The notes under the pieces: generated by a model | What the model saw: only the letters and a program-made list of their open reading frames with translations | Told to the model about the DNA's origin: nothing | Databases searched by the model: none | Position numbers and translations under genes: made by a program | Shown here: one piece after another, positions 36,369 through 49,183 of the stretch | Position numbering within the stretch: position 1 is the stretch's first letter | Layout: the number at the start of each line of letters is the position of its first letter | Origin: Bisporella sp. PMI_857 | Lineage: Eukaryota; Ascomycota; Leotiomycetes; Helotiales; Helotiaceae | Reading direction: 5' to 3' | Length of the DNA: 55,394 bases | Assembly (NCBI GenBank): GCA_021307315.1 | Contig: JAJSPD010000146.1 | Location: 1-55,394, forward strand

Positions 36369-37838
36369 ATGTCTTCCCACCTCTCATTACCACGTTTACC
36401 AGGGCCCACTTTGCCCATTGGAGAAGATATGGTTGACGCCGAATCTAACGGTCTACATCTAGATCTTGCCCCTTTTAGCCTGGAGCATATCCATGACTAT
36501 GAGCCTGGCGGTCATCATCCTGTTCACTTGGGCGATGTATATGGCAATAACGGGCGGTACCGTGTCATCCATAAGCTTGGCCACGGCGGCTTTGCTAATG
36601 TTTGGCTCAGTCGAGATACTGAGGCGAAAGAGGCTACGAAATATGTTGTTCTGAAGATTTTGATGGCCGAGGCATCCAGTGATGATTGTCCTGAGCTCCG
36701 AATGAACCAGCTCAAAGCTGCCCACAACCAACATGCACCTGGACGCGATGGCGCGGAGTCCATTTGCTTCCCACTGGACCACTTCAAGATTCATGGGCCG
36801 AATGGGATCCACATCTCTTTTGTGTATCCTGTTCTTGGCCCAAATGTATCTCTTGGCTTGTTTCGTGCTTCTGAAGATCCGGACAATGACTTGAGAAGCC
36901 TTAGTCTGCAAGTTGTGCAGGCTGTTAAATTTCTTCCTAGCCAGGGAATATGTCATGGTGGTGAGTAGAACCATTTTCAATCCTTCTTCCCCTGTCGGAC
37001 ATCAGTGAATGCTAACGAGGGATAAGATATTACACCAAACAATGTCCTTCATCGCATCTCTGGGCTCGATGGACTCAATGAAGATGAAGTCCTACAGATA
37101 TTAGGCAGCCCGGTTGTGAATCCTGCTCTCAATGAATCTAAGGAGTGCCATTATAAATCCACAGCCCCTGAGTACCTCGTTTATCCAGTGAGCTGGTGGG
37201 ATGTTGATACCCAGTTTATAAGCAAAGAATCGTGTCTTATCGATTTCGGCGAGTCCTTCGAAGTTTCGCAAGCTCCTGACGATCTTGGTATTCCTGGGCC
37301 GTATCGCTCTGCAGAGTTGATTCTCGACAAAGAAGCTGGTTTTGGTTCAGACATTTGGGCACTAGGGTGTAGTCTATTCGAGATCCGAACTGGCAGAAAG
37401 CTGTTTGGTTCATTCGACGATGAAGATAACGACTATTTAGACGCTATTGTTCAAGTGTTAGGTAAACTTCCTGAGCCGTGGTGGTCTACAACCTGGGAGG
37501 ATCGGAGAAGAATGTACAAGGATGAAGTCGACGAGCAGGGGCTTGCCGTTGATGCTCTGGGACCTAAGCCAGGGAAAGATGACCCAGGGGATAAGAGGAG
37601 CCCTATCGCGAGTACTATGCATCAATCTGTTGCTGCTAATGCTCGATCGCTGCGAGATAAGATTGCTGCCGGGCTCTGGTACATGTCAGATCGTCATCCC
37701 GATGGAGATCGTCATCGGGATATCTCCCAGACAGAGCAAGAACTGTTTGCGGATTTTTTAGGGCAGCTGTTGGAGTATAAACCGGAAGACCGTATATCTG
37801 CTAAGGATGCGGTAAGCCATGAGTGGTTTAAACTATGA
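36369..37838 (+). CDS. SRPK-like serine/threonine protein kinase, intact
   Basis: Complete 467-residue kinase in two exons, 36369-36960 and 37027-37838, with a 66-bp GTGAGT...ATAAG intron. The split falls inside the catalytic loop, which reads C-H-G-D-I-T-P-N-N-V-L (HGD in place of HRD). Other elements: Gly loop L-G-H-G-G-F-A-N-V-W-L, catalytic Lys in Y-V-V-L-K-I-L, Mg loop L-I-D-F-G-E-S, activation segment end P-G-P-Y-R-S-A-E-L-I-L, and S-D-I-W-A-L-G-C. An acidic, variable segment after S-L-F-E-I-R-T-G and the N-terminal Y-E-P-G-G-H-H-P-V-H-L-G-D signature are typical of the many lineage-specific SRPK-like kinases of filamentous fungi. SR-protein phosphorylation is the family role; the substrate here is unknown. 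Start chosen at the first ATG with the leader. Confidence 0.9.
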
Positions 37839-38234
37839 ATGTTCTCTAACCATTACGAAATGACCAAGGAAATTCGCCCACTTACGTTCAAGGTTATAAG
37901 GTACTCTCGCAGGAAGGAGATCTGGTAGACTGCTGTTGCATGTATTTCCGAATACAGCACCTAAGTAAAATACTATTAAAAATTGTGCAATTCAAGCGAT
38001 CCAAGGAAAACTGTTATGCTCAGTGCCACGTGTCGCGCTCTCGCTTGCAAAACTACTATATTTTCCCTTCAACTTGGATAGGTGTATAAAATCCAATTTA
38101 CAATTTAATGGAGTTAGAGGTTTTACTAGAGTTAAAAGTATTTTTTAAAATCAGTTTTATAGCTTGATAAACTAATAAACTCGCATATTTTAAGCTTTAT
38201 GCCCATTGTATATTTGTTACGTAGTTGTTACAAA
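37839..38234. other. intergenic, AT-richer, no gene
   Basis: 3' region of the kinase gene converging on the NmrA relic. No coding signature or repeat seen. Confidence 0.5.
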
Positions 38235-39539
38235 GCCAAATCCTGAGGCCGCTGAAGGCGGCTAATAGGTTATTCTACGCTTGGATCAAAGCTACCATAG
38301 CCAAAGTCCGGGATTTACCCATACATATCCGCCAACTCCTCACCGATGCCCCCAGGAATTGCATACTCAAGAATCTTACGATCGATGCACTGAAAGCGAC
38401 AAGTGAGCCGTGGATGCGCTCCCAGAGTACGACGTACTCGTTCCAGCACAACATTAACTCAAATGCAAGTAGGCTCTGGCCTGGCGCAACCTGCACTATG
38501 GCTTTGGCGAATTTGCCTGGAGTATTCGCGGTTATTTTGATGTCATTACCACAGATTAGGGCACCAGGTCAGAAACTTACCTGTGTCGTGACGAGCCGAG
38601 ACCATGAGAATGGGGCATCATCATCCATAGTGCTGTTAAGGATATAAGTGCCATCGGATTGCTAGCAACATCGTCTCCCTTAGCATTTATACGAAGATCC
38701 GGGGAAATAATTGCTTTTTTAGGCGATCCAAAGCGGCTTCCCCGCCAGTTAGTCATATAAAGCCCAACCCGCAAGTATACAACTTCTACTCGAGCTCAGG
38801 GCAGGCGGTCGTAAAATACTCAACAGCGACCCATTTAGAATCGATGTGGCAATTATATGTGTACTTCCCCTCACTCCCCTTGCTTGTAGCAGAGAGTGCC
38901 GACAGCACAAGGCGGTCCAAGGTTCAATAGTGGCATTCGCGGCGTTGACGATGTTGTGGCCTTGTTGCAACTCGACGTCATAAGTCCCGACATTGACTGG
39001 CGACTTGATTTCTGAGCGCGCTCCTGGACCTTTGGATTTCCCACTTGTTCCCACAAGTCTGTCACGCCAAAGATGACCGTTGATCCCGCGAAAGCTTTCG
39101 TTAGTGAGGCGACATCGTCAAGGTCGGTTGCGATAAGTTAAACTCCTTGATCTGTCCCTACCTTGCTAAATGGCTTGCCAGACTCGCGCATAATTCCACG
39201 GACCGCCATCCGCCTTCCTCGAGGAACACTTCGGCAACAGAAGCGCCCTGGTTGGTACAATCAGCGGTGCACAATTAGAGCTCGCTAAGCAGCAAAAAGC
39301 TGAGCATGCGTATGCGTATGCGTGACAAGGGATACATGTACCTGCTTGCCCGTAACCTCAACGATAGTGATGATCTTCTCAGCCACATTAAAAGAAACCG
39401 GAAGATTGTCGTTATAATTTTTCCGGACTCGAGCAAATAATGAAAGGAAGACCGATCAAAAGTATTCCAGAAATTAAGCTTTCTGACAAAGTTCAGCTAA
39501 GTAGAGAAAAGGTTTAAGACTTACGGCCGGGCCGAGCAT
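38235..39539 (-). pseudogene. NmrA-like NAD(P)-binding protein, decayed
   Basis: Multi-frame remnant of an NmrA/HSCARG-type Rossmann protein, a family of redox-sensing regulators and atypical SDRs. From the ATG at 39539 the traces are: M-L-G-P with a GTAAGT donor; K-I-I-T-I-V-E-V-T-G-K-Q then, after a lost or retained intron, G-A-S-V-A-E-V-F-L-E-E-G-G-W (GxxGxxG region, first Gly changed to Glu); D-L-D-D-V-A-S-L-T-K-A-F-A-G; V-I-F-G-V-T-D-L-W-E-Q-V-G-N-P; Y-D-V-E-L-Q-Q-G-H-N-I-V-N-A-A-N-A-T; V-G-L-Y-M-T-N-W; and the C-terminal G-E-E-L-A-D-M-Y-G. Each block lies in a frame broken from its neighbours or interrupted by stops, so several indels are present. Confidence 0.75.
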
Positions 39540-40700
39540 TATATACAGTTGCTTGAGAACACTTGAGATCCAGAAGTCACGAGATAACTCTATTCAATTA
39601 AAGTACTCTAAACTCAAACTGTGTTTTGGATTATAAACCTTTTCAGATGCCGGTGGAACATCCACCTGTTTCAAATAGGGGCGAAGTAGCTCGAGTTGCG
39701 TACTTCTGCTGCTCCTCTAAGAACCGCTAAGGATTTAAGATCTAAAATTGCACGATATAATACTGCTACGAAGTGGATTTGACAACTCGTCGCAAATACT
39801 TCCAAAGCATTTCTCGAGTGGCCGATCGACGGCGGTATTAAGCAACAGCAAGTCAGCTTGAATTCTCGAGGACCAACAAAGCAGTTTTTCACCCAATTTG
39901 AGCTATTCGTACTGTCCTTGATACTGGATGTAGAGTGCTTGACGCCCATGTAGGATCAGTCTACAGTGGCTGGCTACAAGGCCTACAGCTGCAGTTAAGG
40001 GAGTCAAAATGAGTCGTTACGGTGTACGTATCACAAATAAACAACCATCTGGTCATTTATCTATCTCTGCAAGGGTTGCCGTCTTCCCATGTTCATATCA
40101 TCTGGAAATGGCAAAAACTGGCGGTGCATTGTAAGCAGCAGAATAGGAACTATTGTGCTTAAATTTATGTCCTTCACGTGTTTTCTTAAGACCTGCAAGT
40201 ATAGCGATACCAAATGGCCAGTCAGCCGGTGAAAGTATGGATGTTAGGTGAAACAGCCACGTACGGAGCGCGTTTAATTGGCCATAATCTTGCTTTACAC
40301 TTAATTGAAGACCCTTCCGCCGCGAAATTGCCTTACTATCAGTAACATTATAAAAGTGGTCTCGATGCTCAATCAAGAGTTATTGCAATTCAAAGGTAGT
40401 GGCGGGAAATATCAAAGAATATTCTAAACTATAACTGGCGATATAGGGTGGGCCCAGTGGCTGGTTTCTCTAGCTCCTTCTGAAGTATCTAACAGATTCC
40501 TTGATCTAATCTACTGCTACCTACGCTTTAACACCAAGACTCAATCTGGTCGGAGCAAGTGTTTCGTCTCGTGATGTTTTTAGTCTCCCATGATCCGTAG
40601 CTCGCTTTTTCATTGCGTTTCAGGCGTCCTTGACACTTCTCCGAGCTATTTCAGCCGTCCAGCCAACCTCTGGAGTTGCATCCCCCCTCCTCTCGGTATC
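39540..40700. other. intergenic, no gene recognised
   Basis: Two 92-codon minus frames (39671-39949, 40098-40376) lack family motifs and have no splice partners that I could find. No repeat or RNA gene seen. Confidence 0.4.
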
Positions 40701-43357
40701 CTAGTAATTGTAGCTAAAAACTCCAAAGTTGTTTTCTTGAATTGAGTGTAGTGGTGGCACAGAATTGATATAAGGTAATTTCAAGTTTTGTATAGAGAGT
40801 AGATTTGGCTGTTGAGAGTTGCTACCAGCATAGGCATTGTTTTCTTCGATTTGAGAAGTGCGAGCTTGGACATAGAACAATTCTTTTGATGGCACTTGTT
40901 CTTGCGCGTGTACTTGGGCCTGCCGAGTTGATGATGTAGCGAGGTTTAGGTGCCACTTCGGATCTGATCCAAAGTCTTGATTTCTGTCCACTTCTGCTGT
41001 CAACTCCTGCGATACACCGCTCGCAATGTGCTCTTCATTCGAGGAGCGGTTGGCCTGGGTTGGGAAGGAAGTGAATCGACGTGACCGCATGCTGTGCTCA
41101 GTATCGAATGAATTTTGCGACTGTGGAACTGGTTTCTGACCTTCTGGAATATCGCCCGAGGAGCTGTCGCATGTAGTAGTAACTGGGCCGTCGCTCACTC
41201 CAGGACCATCTCGGATTGGGCAGCCGGCGCTATTCAATACCAAGATGCCTTCCAATGGCTTTGAAGAAAGAAATTTTTGAGACAATATCGCTCGTTCTTC
41301 CACAGAAAGTGATCTCCAAAATTGCGTCTTCGCTCCTCGGTTTTGTACTCTTAAACTAAAGTCATTCGGTTCGTGGCGCCTATCAAAAGACTCCAGATGG
41401 ACACTTGGTCGCGTACAGGACCATCTACCCTGAGCAGCGTCCATTTCGAGTTCTAATTGAGCTGTAAAGTACTCAGTGATCGGATGGAACCTCCCGATTA
41501 CCTTCATAATTGCAAGCAGAAAGGTGACATTCGAGACTTCATTGCGATTCGGCAGATGACTGCCCCCCAGATCGTGGCAATACACGAGACCTGCGACATA
41601 CAAGCAGAATCCCGTCCATGGATTTATCTAGACTAGTCAACCTTGGTTTTAAGGATATAGATACAGCATAGGAACCTACTCTGGACAGATCTTCATGGCT
41701 GACCAAGCGAACGGTACTAGTAATTGCATGAGCCGCCGTGATACACCTGGCCATACTTTGGCCAGCAACGTTGCTCTCGAATTGACAACTCAGTGACTTC
41801 CTGATGGCTGTTTGATGCAGGCAAATGATTGCAGCTTGTAGGGCCATACTTAAGAAAACAGCATTTGGATCGCGAAGCCCTTGGGCGACCTTGAAACGCT
41901 CTGGAAGATACATGAAAGTGGTAGATAGAGAGTTGTCCATCTCTCGGTGTCTACTCCAAAACGCTTCATCGTTGCCATTTTGAGTATGTTTGAATTTTGT
42001 GCTTTGTTGTATGTGCGCATAATTATGGGCCATTAGAGTAGTTGCCAAAATTACTCCAGAAAAGGAAGAAGAAAGCTTTGAAGCCCCGCCTTCGGTCATC
42101 GCTTCTGCGAGAGAAATCCTTGCTTCTTCGTGTCCCCTCTCGAAGGAGGCCTCTGAGGTAGGGAGGTTTGTGAAAATCTAAAACGTCAGTAACACTCACA
42201 ACAGGAGTGAATGACGCGTACTCCACTCTCTTTAATGGTCATCGGCCAGCCGCCCAATGCACTAGCCCAGCGGTCACCCAGATACGCCGCCCAAAAAGTC
42301 CGACGTCGTTCTTCTAGCTCAATGAAATCTTCTGTTGGAGGAAGGATCCTTGTCGCGTTGAAGCCAGGCTGGTCGATGCAATGTAAGCCCATCATTTGGA
42401 CAAGACTCACGCACCTTCCAGTGCTGATCCATGCCCTTGTGACATACATCCTCTGAGCCTCAAATGTTGCGATCAAATGCCAACATTGAGCGTCATACAC
42501 AGTAGTGTGTGGCTCGCCATTCCCCTACTCTTCTGTGAGCTACGCTTGGGGCTGGTATATATCAACTAACCTTCATCTCCACACGCTCAGCATATTTTCT
42601 CGCTCTCTGAATAAGAATTTCGCAGAGTTTCCCATATTTCTGTGATACTGATGCTGCTATGGACCACATGGCATACTGCAGTGACAAAGGTGGTCGGAGG
42701 TTAATCCCAAGTTTCAATGCAGCATAAAATTTCAACTTGTGTATTATGGGAATACAAACATGGATTTGATCAAAGTAGATTTGGAACCTGATTTGTGAGC
42801 GATTGGGAATTCTTAGTCTTGAGGGGAGCTCGCTCACAACTCCTGTTGAATTTCCCCTGGAGGGAGAGGTTCCTGCAAACCTAGACCATCGAGATCTTGC
42901 GACCTGAAATAACCATTCTCGTGTGGAATATATTCGAGGCTGGTACGGGTAACTACATTCTCTGGAAACAAACGACGGCCATAATCATCAATTGCGTAGC
43001 TTCCGCTTGTTTCCAGAGATGCATTATCGTGATCGCTTTGACGAACATCTTGCGCACGATCGATGGTTCTGAAGGTTGTCCCCGATGCCACGCGTAGGGC
43101 GAGCTTGGATTCTGCAACACCTATCATGAAGTATGAATTGCATGAAGTGAATGAGCGAGTATCGGTGGGTTCTTACTCAGTCTTGCCTCAAGTGCTTTTA
43201 TATCACGCCGCTTCCCGTCCGCGGCGATTCTCTTGCGTTCAGGATATGCGCATTCACGCTTCGTCCCTAAACACCTTCCACACTTTGGTTTATTTCGATC
43301 ACATTTCAGTTTTCGACTACGACATGTCATGCAAGACATGATTTCTGGCGGCGACAT
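40701..43357 (-). CDS. Zn2Cys6 transcription factor (regulator 2), one apparent frameshift
   Basis: About 819 residues in five exons: 43357-43177, 43120-42571, 42524-42222, 42177-41680 and 41627-40701; all four introns are GT...AG with matching phases. The zinc cluster is at the very N-terminus: C-M-T-C-R-S-R-K-L-K-C-D-R-N-K-P-K-C-G-R-C with the sixth Cys in K-R-E-C-A-Y-P. The fungal_trans region contains E-L-E-E-R-R-R-T-F-W-A-A-Y-L-G-D-R-W and G-W-P-M-T-I-K-E-S. The C-terminus is long, Ser/Gln-rich and probably disordered. At about 42835 the frame I-Q-Q-E-L meets a stop while V-S-E-L-P-S-R-L-R continues in the next frame, as if one G were missing; total length is one base short. Divergent from MFS gene 3 across 1.1 kb, which suggests it may control that transporter. 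Confidence 0.83.
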
Positions 43358-44463
43358 TGTGCTAGCTGGACTCCAACAACCGCCTGTTATTGGTAATAGT
43401 AAAGAAGTCTTTCCCAAGATTCTTTCTCAAAAAATAAAAAAAACATGTGAAAGAAGTTAGAAGACGTTGTGGCTTCGAACCAGTACATTTCCTTGAGTGC
43501 CTAGCAAACTCTAGGTCTATCATAGGCAAATTATAGACTTTCAGGAGCGGTACCAGGGTAGTGTCAAATTTCTAGCTTGTGCTATTAGTACGTTTCAATC
43601 GACCTGACGCGCTCCAGGTGCGAATCACGCAGCCTTCGCGAACGTTTAATAACACCTTTGCTTTTGAGGAAAAGCAAATTTCAGTCCGTGCAGAAAGGCA
43701 TTTCTCCAATGAAATCCAGAAATTTTCGACTCATCACTTTTGTAAAGGCGCCGCAACCAGCGGCATGACATTGTACCGTTGCCGAAAGGGGATGGCTCGT
43801 TCGAGTGCCGAGCAGGCGGGATTGTTTAGTGATCATTCCCCCCTCCCAATGCCTTAGTCAGTAGTCAGGTTCACCCTATTAATCAGCTTCACAAGGCGAG
43901 TCCAGGTATTACCCTAGATTATCTATCTAGTGTCCAGGTTGAGGCCACAGCTAGCAAAGTTAAATTATTCTGGGTGCTTCACCCGGATTTCTGCCGTAAT
44001 CCTAGGATATCTAGCATAGATGCGCATTAAATTCTATGTTTTGGACATGCCCTAATTTCTGTGTCCCGCTAGGTCAGTCTATATTCCGTTTCAAGGTATC
44101 GAAGCAAATCTCTGTTACTTTCCAGTATCCTTGTTTCCGACCCACAAAGGTATATTCATTGCGCCGCTTCCGCATCGTTATCATCTCATTAGCCTGCACG
44201 CTTCTATGTGCTTGAGTTTCTCTTGTGCTTTCCACCGCTCTCGGCGGTCCCATTTACACGATTACGGACCTGAATGAGGCTTACAAAGTATCTTCAGGAC
44301 TGTCTGGGTCAATAGGAAGCTTCTTCTCCATCGTCCAAAGTCTTTCATATACTTACCATGTCGCTGCTCCATCGTTCTTTCCCTTCTCCTCTTCCTAGAT
44401 CGCATCCCCCCACTACACCGTTGTCCTGTCCCTCCTAGCTAGCGGTTTCCTCTCTTCTTCGCG
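43358..44463. promoter_or_regulatory. shared intergenic region between regulator 2 and MFS gene 3
   Basis: Divergently transcribed genes face away from this 1.1-kb interval, so both promoters lie in it. It is rich in short pyrimidine tracts toward the MFS start, usual for fungal promoters. No individual operator is assigned. Confidence 0.35.
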
Positions 44464-46297
44464 ATGGATAAACCACTTGACAACAATGAAGACTCGCAAT
44501 TGAGCGCTCCCTCTTCGATACCATCCGAGCCGGCCACCTTTCTCTCAAAGCTGCGAGCACGAACCAAACCCCTCGCTTTCGCAGTCATTTGTGGATCTCT
44601 TACGCTCGACTCTTTCAACGTCACGGGATTGACATACGGACAATTAGATATTGCGGAGCATTATGATGTTATTGTAACGACGGCAAGTTGGAGCTTGAGC
44701 GCTTATGCTTTGGCCTTTGGTAGCCTTCTGCTGATGGCGGGTCGAGCCGGTAAGCCTTTCTCGTGATTACACTTTCATTGCCAAGTGAGCACTGTTCCAT
44801 CCGAAAGAGTTGGGAACTAACGAAAGGTTCTCTGGGATTTAGGTGACATGTACGGCCACAAGAAGGTCTACTCATTTGGCCTCGCCATCTTCTCCCTCTT
44901 CGCCGCCCTGGCCGCAGGCATCGACAGTAATTTCGTCGCCCTATGTATCTTCCGTGCCCTTCAAGGCGCATCAGCTGCATGTACTGTCCCAACAGCGTAC
45001 GCCATGGTTGGAATTACATATAAGGGTCAAGCACGAGAGATGGCTGTTGCAGGCCTAGGAGTGAGTTCCACTACTGGTGCAATCATGGGTAGCATAGGTA
45101 CGTGAAACACACTTTCCACAAAACGATGAACATTTTCGATGATCTTGCAATCACTGACAAGACACCTTTTAGTTGGAGGGGCCTTTGCAACTACTAGTCT
45201 CGGCTATCGAGGTGTTCTCTGGCTCTCCTTCGGAATCGGCACAGTTTTATGCGGACTTGCTTTCTTGCTCTTAGAACCTACCCCTCGTGATCCCGCAATC
45301 GAACGGAAACCGCTCGATGTAATTGGAGCCTTCCTCGTCACCGCCGCATGTGCTACAATGGTTTATGGATTTACAGAAGCACCGACTGGGTGGGATCAAG
45401 CAAAGGTCATTGCACCTATCATCATCGGTGTCGCCCTTCTTGTGTCATTTTTTTTGTTTGAACAGTTCGCTGTATGGAAGTATCTGCCATGGGTGGACCC
45501 GCTGGTCCCAAGGAGAGTTTGGACATATTCCAACTTGGTACCTTTGACAATCGAGACCGGGCTCATTTACGGATGTTTCTTCCTTTCAGTTCTCAATGGT
45601 TCAACATTCTTACTCAGGGTTCAAGAGGTTTGTCTCCTTCACTAGGTCCACTCTCCCTAACTCTGAACTCATGCTAATAGCTATATAGAGAAAACCATTG
45701 ATCTCCGCGGTCATGTGGAGCCCTCTTATTGTCGGAACACTAATATTCTGCATATTAATGGGGCCATTCTACAACCACAGGTTTATGCCTCCAAAATGGT
45801 TTCTTGTTATTGGACCAATAATCCTTACCTCGGGCGTGGTCTTGTTCTCGCGGAACGACACTGATACCGGATACTGGCAATACACATTTTCTGGCTCCAT
45901 CGTAATGTCTCTCGGGACAGCGATCTTTTTTATCCACTATCTAAACGTTGCTTATGCAGCTACACCACCTGAAGATCAAGGCCTTGTTTCCGGCATTATA
46001 CAGACTTCAGCGCAGGTCGCTACAGCATTAGGTCTCGCCATCGGTAGTTCGTTCCTAAGTTCTGACACCCCTAAGGATTTGCTTCCAGAATACAGGCACA
46101 GTTTTTGGGTTGCTGTTGCCTTTGGTGGTTCTGGAGCCCTCGTTGCTCTGGTATTCATTAAACCTGTTCCTCCGAGACCGTCGAATTCGAAGAAAGCAGA
46201 CGTAGAGATGCAGGACAGCAAGGATGAAAATCCAAGTTTCCATACAGATTCTGCATCGAACGTCACGCCCCAAAACGAAATCAAGTCCGTTGCTTGA
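44464..46297 (+). CDS. MFS drug:H+ antiporter (DHA2-like), intact
   Basis: Third efflux pump and the only undamaged one: 534 residues from exons 44464-44749, 44843-45097, 45173-45627 and 45689-46297, introns 93, 75 and 61 bp, sum an exact multiple of three. Soluble N-terminus, then helix 1 with D-S-F-N-V-T-G-L, loop 2-3 G-D-M-Y-G-H-K-K, S-S-T-T-G-A-I-M-G-S-I-V-G-G-A-F as the antiporter motif C variant, and Y-R-G-V-L-W-L-S-F. Late helices include A-A-T-P-P-E-D-Q-G-L-V-S-G-I-I-Q-T-S and an Asp/Glu/Lys-rich cytoplasmic tail. It probably exports a small hydrophobic metabolite or drug across the plasma membrane. Divergent from regulator 2. Confidence 0.88.
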
Positions 46298-48339
46298 TTC
46301 CTCGGATACGGAGGGTTTGAGCTGCTTGGCGGATATAGGAGGATGAGGGAGGAATAGAATTCATTCGGACAATTTTTGGAGTAGATTTAGACTAAAATAC
46401 AGATGATGGAACCTGGTTGGAATTGGAAATAGAAGGGTATCTACCAGAAGGTAGATAGATATATTGCTTACTTAGCAGAATATTTGTCGAGGGAGGTTTG
46501 TAAAGAACAGGCCATTGTTATCTTTGACATGTAATCGGGCTATGTTTTTGTTAAGTGTAATAGTTTTCTCGCAAGTCAAATAATGCTTTTAATACTCAAT
46601 TCACTCCTTTCTTCAATACGCCATTTACTGAGCGAGTGTGAAACATTGTTGAGAGAAGTACTTAATGCCTGTATGATACTGCAAATTCACATTTAAAACT
46701 GGGTCAATGGCTGGTCTCTCTCCGCAATTTTGTAGGGCCTTTACAAACCAGGCATATCTCCTTCGGACAGTAATTATATGTATAGGCGGTCCTATCTTCG
46801 AGACAAGAAGAGGTCTTATACCCATAATGCATTTTGTACTAACTCAATATCGTAGAGCCTTGAGCTGATTCAATGTGCTAGCTCACTCATCCGGCTGTTC
46901 TACACTCACTATCAGGGATATTTAGAACTCTCTCATTATGGCAATATTAAGTAATTCATTTTCACAGCTGGAAATGTTTAAACTCTCATCTCGCTCGCTC
47001 TTATTCTCACGATAGCCCGGCTCGGAGTCACGTTTATCTCCACTGTCCGCTTTCCTGTAAGTTTCATTCTAGTCTTCGAGATTCGTAAAGCCATTTCATT
47101 CCTTACGAAATCCAGAATATTGATTTCCTCGCTGTGTTGAAAGACGCAAGCTGGAATATTAAACCAACCCTTATTTCAAAGTCTTTTTTTCCCTGTCTGA
47201 CGTAATATTAATATTCAGTTTTTTGAACCCGGAAAAATGATCTCGATCTCCAATCTGGGATGACATGATGAAGTTGCCTTTCCAGTCACGCTGATCAAAG
47301 CAATATATTTGAGTTATATTAAGTTACAAATCAGAATCTGCCGGACTTTTGGCTTTGCCGGCTATTCAAGGTAGTGTAGGATATAATTAATACATGGCTG
47401 ACCGAATAAATTGACGTACAAACCTAGATGTTACATATGGGCAGTAGAAGCAGAGACATATACTACACAAGATATCGGCAGTACGTCAAAATATTTCCTG
47501 TACTGCTTGATGCAGATTTGCTAGGTTTAAAGCATATGGCTATCGACTGAAATGAGTGCATTGGCTTCGAGATAATCCTAAAGCATCGCCATCACGTCTC
47601 TTATTGCGTCATGAGTCAATATCATGGTAGTGTTAATTTCAGTCATATCGGGTAACATTGCCATCAAGCTGCCCACATTTTTTTAAGTCTATTCGCCGGC
47701 ATCATTGTCTTTTAGTCGAGTATTGCCTCCATTTCCCATGGAATCCAGATGGTTCCACAGTCACCGGCGCTAGCTATGCTCGGCCTCGCGAACGGGGTTG
47801 AACATTGAACCGATGCGGATGCTTTCCTAACGCCTTAATCTATAGCTTAAACTTAATCGTAATCTAATAACAATGCGGCATATGCTCTATTCCCCGGCAA
47901 TTAGCGGCCTAATCCGGCGGAATCGTTATTTGGCTAACACCTTTGGTTGGAGCCGCCATGAATGCCCAAAATCTAGTGCCATCCGCAAGTAATCTTGGGT
48001 CAAACCCTTCTCCGATGACTAATCGCAAAGCTCAACATCCAAATTAAACGCCCGGCTTCGTAACATGAGTGGAACTCACACATCAAGACGCAGAGTGACC
48101 TTATCGCCTTAGCCTTTAAGTCGACTTGCTTTGTAACTGTAGAGCATTGAGTTTACATCACCGACCTTTGGTAGATCACTCATGGCGAAATAAACATTTT
48201 TCCAGCGGAGATCGTCTTCTTGGATACGATTAAAACTTCACCATTAGGGCCTTGGCATCTTCGACACACCAAAAACCAAAGCACGCTTCTTTTATTTTTG
48301 CCGACACGAAACTCAGCAAAAATTGTGTATTGCGAATTT
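46298..48339. other. intergenic, about 2 kb, no gene seen
   Basis: 3' side of MFS gene 3 up to the AT-rich island. Open frames are short. A near-palindrome CCGGCAATTAGCGGCCTAAT at about 47898 followed by CCGGCGG may be a protein-binding site or chance. No RNA gene or transposon end recognised. Confidence 0.45.
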
Positions 48340-48739
48340 GCGCAATTTTACAATATAACACTTGTCACATAGGATATAGGTAACGCTTTGGAATAGTCAA
48401 ACTGAAGCTTTATTGTACTCTTGTTCTAATACAACTTGCCTAATAATTATAAGCTCTGAAGTTTTAGTTTTAGTGTTTGCTGCGAAGTTTAACTGACTAA
48501 TATTTTAGTAAAAGCTTATTTTTTATATTGTGCTGGCTTTTATGTAATACAATTTTTAAATACAAGTAATTTTCGTTTTTTTTGTATTTGTTTATTTTAT
48601 ACGTATAACTGTACGTGCAGTAATTTGTGTAGTATACAATTTAATAAAAAGTTTTGTATTGTAAGTGTTTATAATATATTACGTTTTTTTTTAAATTTAT
48701 CGATTTGCTTTAATGCAAGTATTACTGTTTATTTAGTAC

Positions 48740-48919
48740 TGTAACGGGTTGAACCCGTGTTGATGCTTGGCTGCACGTGATCACGTGCAGCTGTCGCTTG
48801 CTTGGCAAATTTCCTATAAAAGCCTGTAATTTCCTCGAACCCCTTTTCTCTTCAGTTGATTCTCTTCTTGTAAAATACAGTAGTAGCCAATTGAACAAGT
48901 TGCTATCTAGCCTGTCACA
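48740..48919 (+). mobile_element. solo LTR, family B, copy 1
   Basis: A 180-bp element beginning TGTAACGGGTTGAACCCGT and ending GCCTGTCACA, flanked by a perfect 5-bp duplication AGTAC (48735-48739 and 48920-48924). A TATAAAA box lies at about 48814. Terminal sequences match those of the inverted copy at 49832-50090. No internal retrotransposon domain remains, so it is a solo LTR left by recombination, or a small non-autonomous element. Confidence 0.85.
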
Positions 48920-49011
48920 AGTACAGTTTTTAGCTTTTTATACTTTTTGTTGTTTTTTTGGTTTAGCTTTTTTTTAAAAAAAATTTTGTTTAATAATTTT
49001 AATTTGCTATT

Positions 49012-49183
49012 TGTCACGGTACCGACCCTGGTCGGGCACGTGACATACTGCCGAGCCGCTAGGGCTCCCTCGTGTATATATAGCTTGCTCTTCTCGAGCT
49101 CCTCTTCCTTCCTCAGCTATAGATTCTCGTATAATACCACCGTTGCCCTCTGTATCTATAGATCCACAGCGCGTGTCGTGATA
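49012..49183 (+). mobile_element. solo LTR, family A, copy 2
   Basis: A 172-bp element starting TGTCACGGTACCGACC and ending GTGTCGTGATA (the terminal CA mutated to TA), flanked by the perfect duplication CTATT (49007-49011 and 49184-49188). A TATATATA box lies at about 49074. Nearly identical to the reverse complement of 6912-7084, with differences mostly C/T and G/A transitions. Confidence 0.87.

Noticed and set aside
43440..43520. tRNA-like box (GGTTCGAAGCC on the minus strand)
   Set aside because: No A box at the correct distance and no matching acceptor stem could be drawn.
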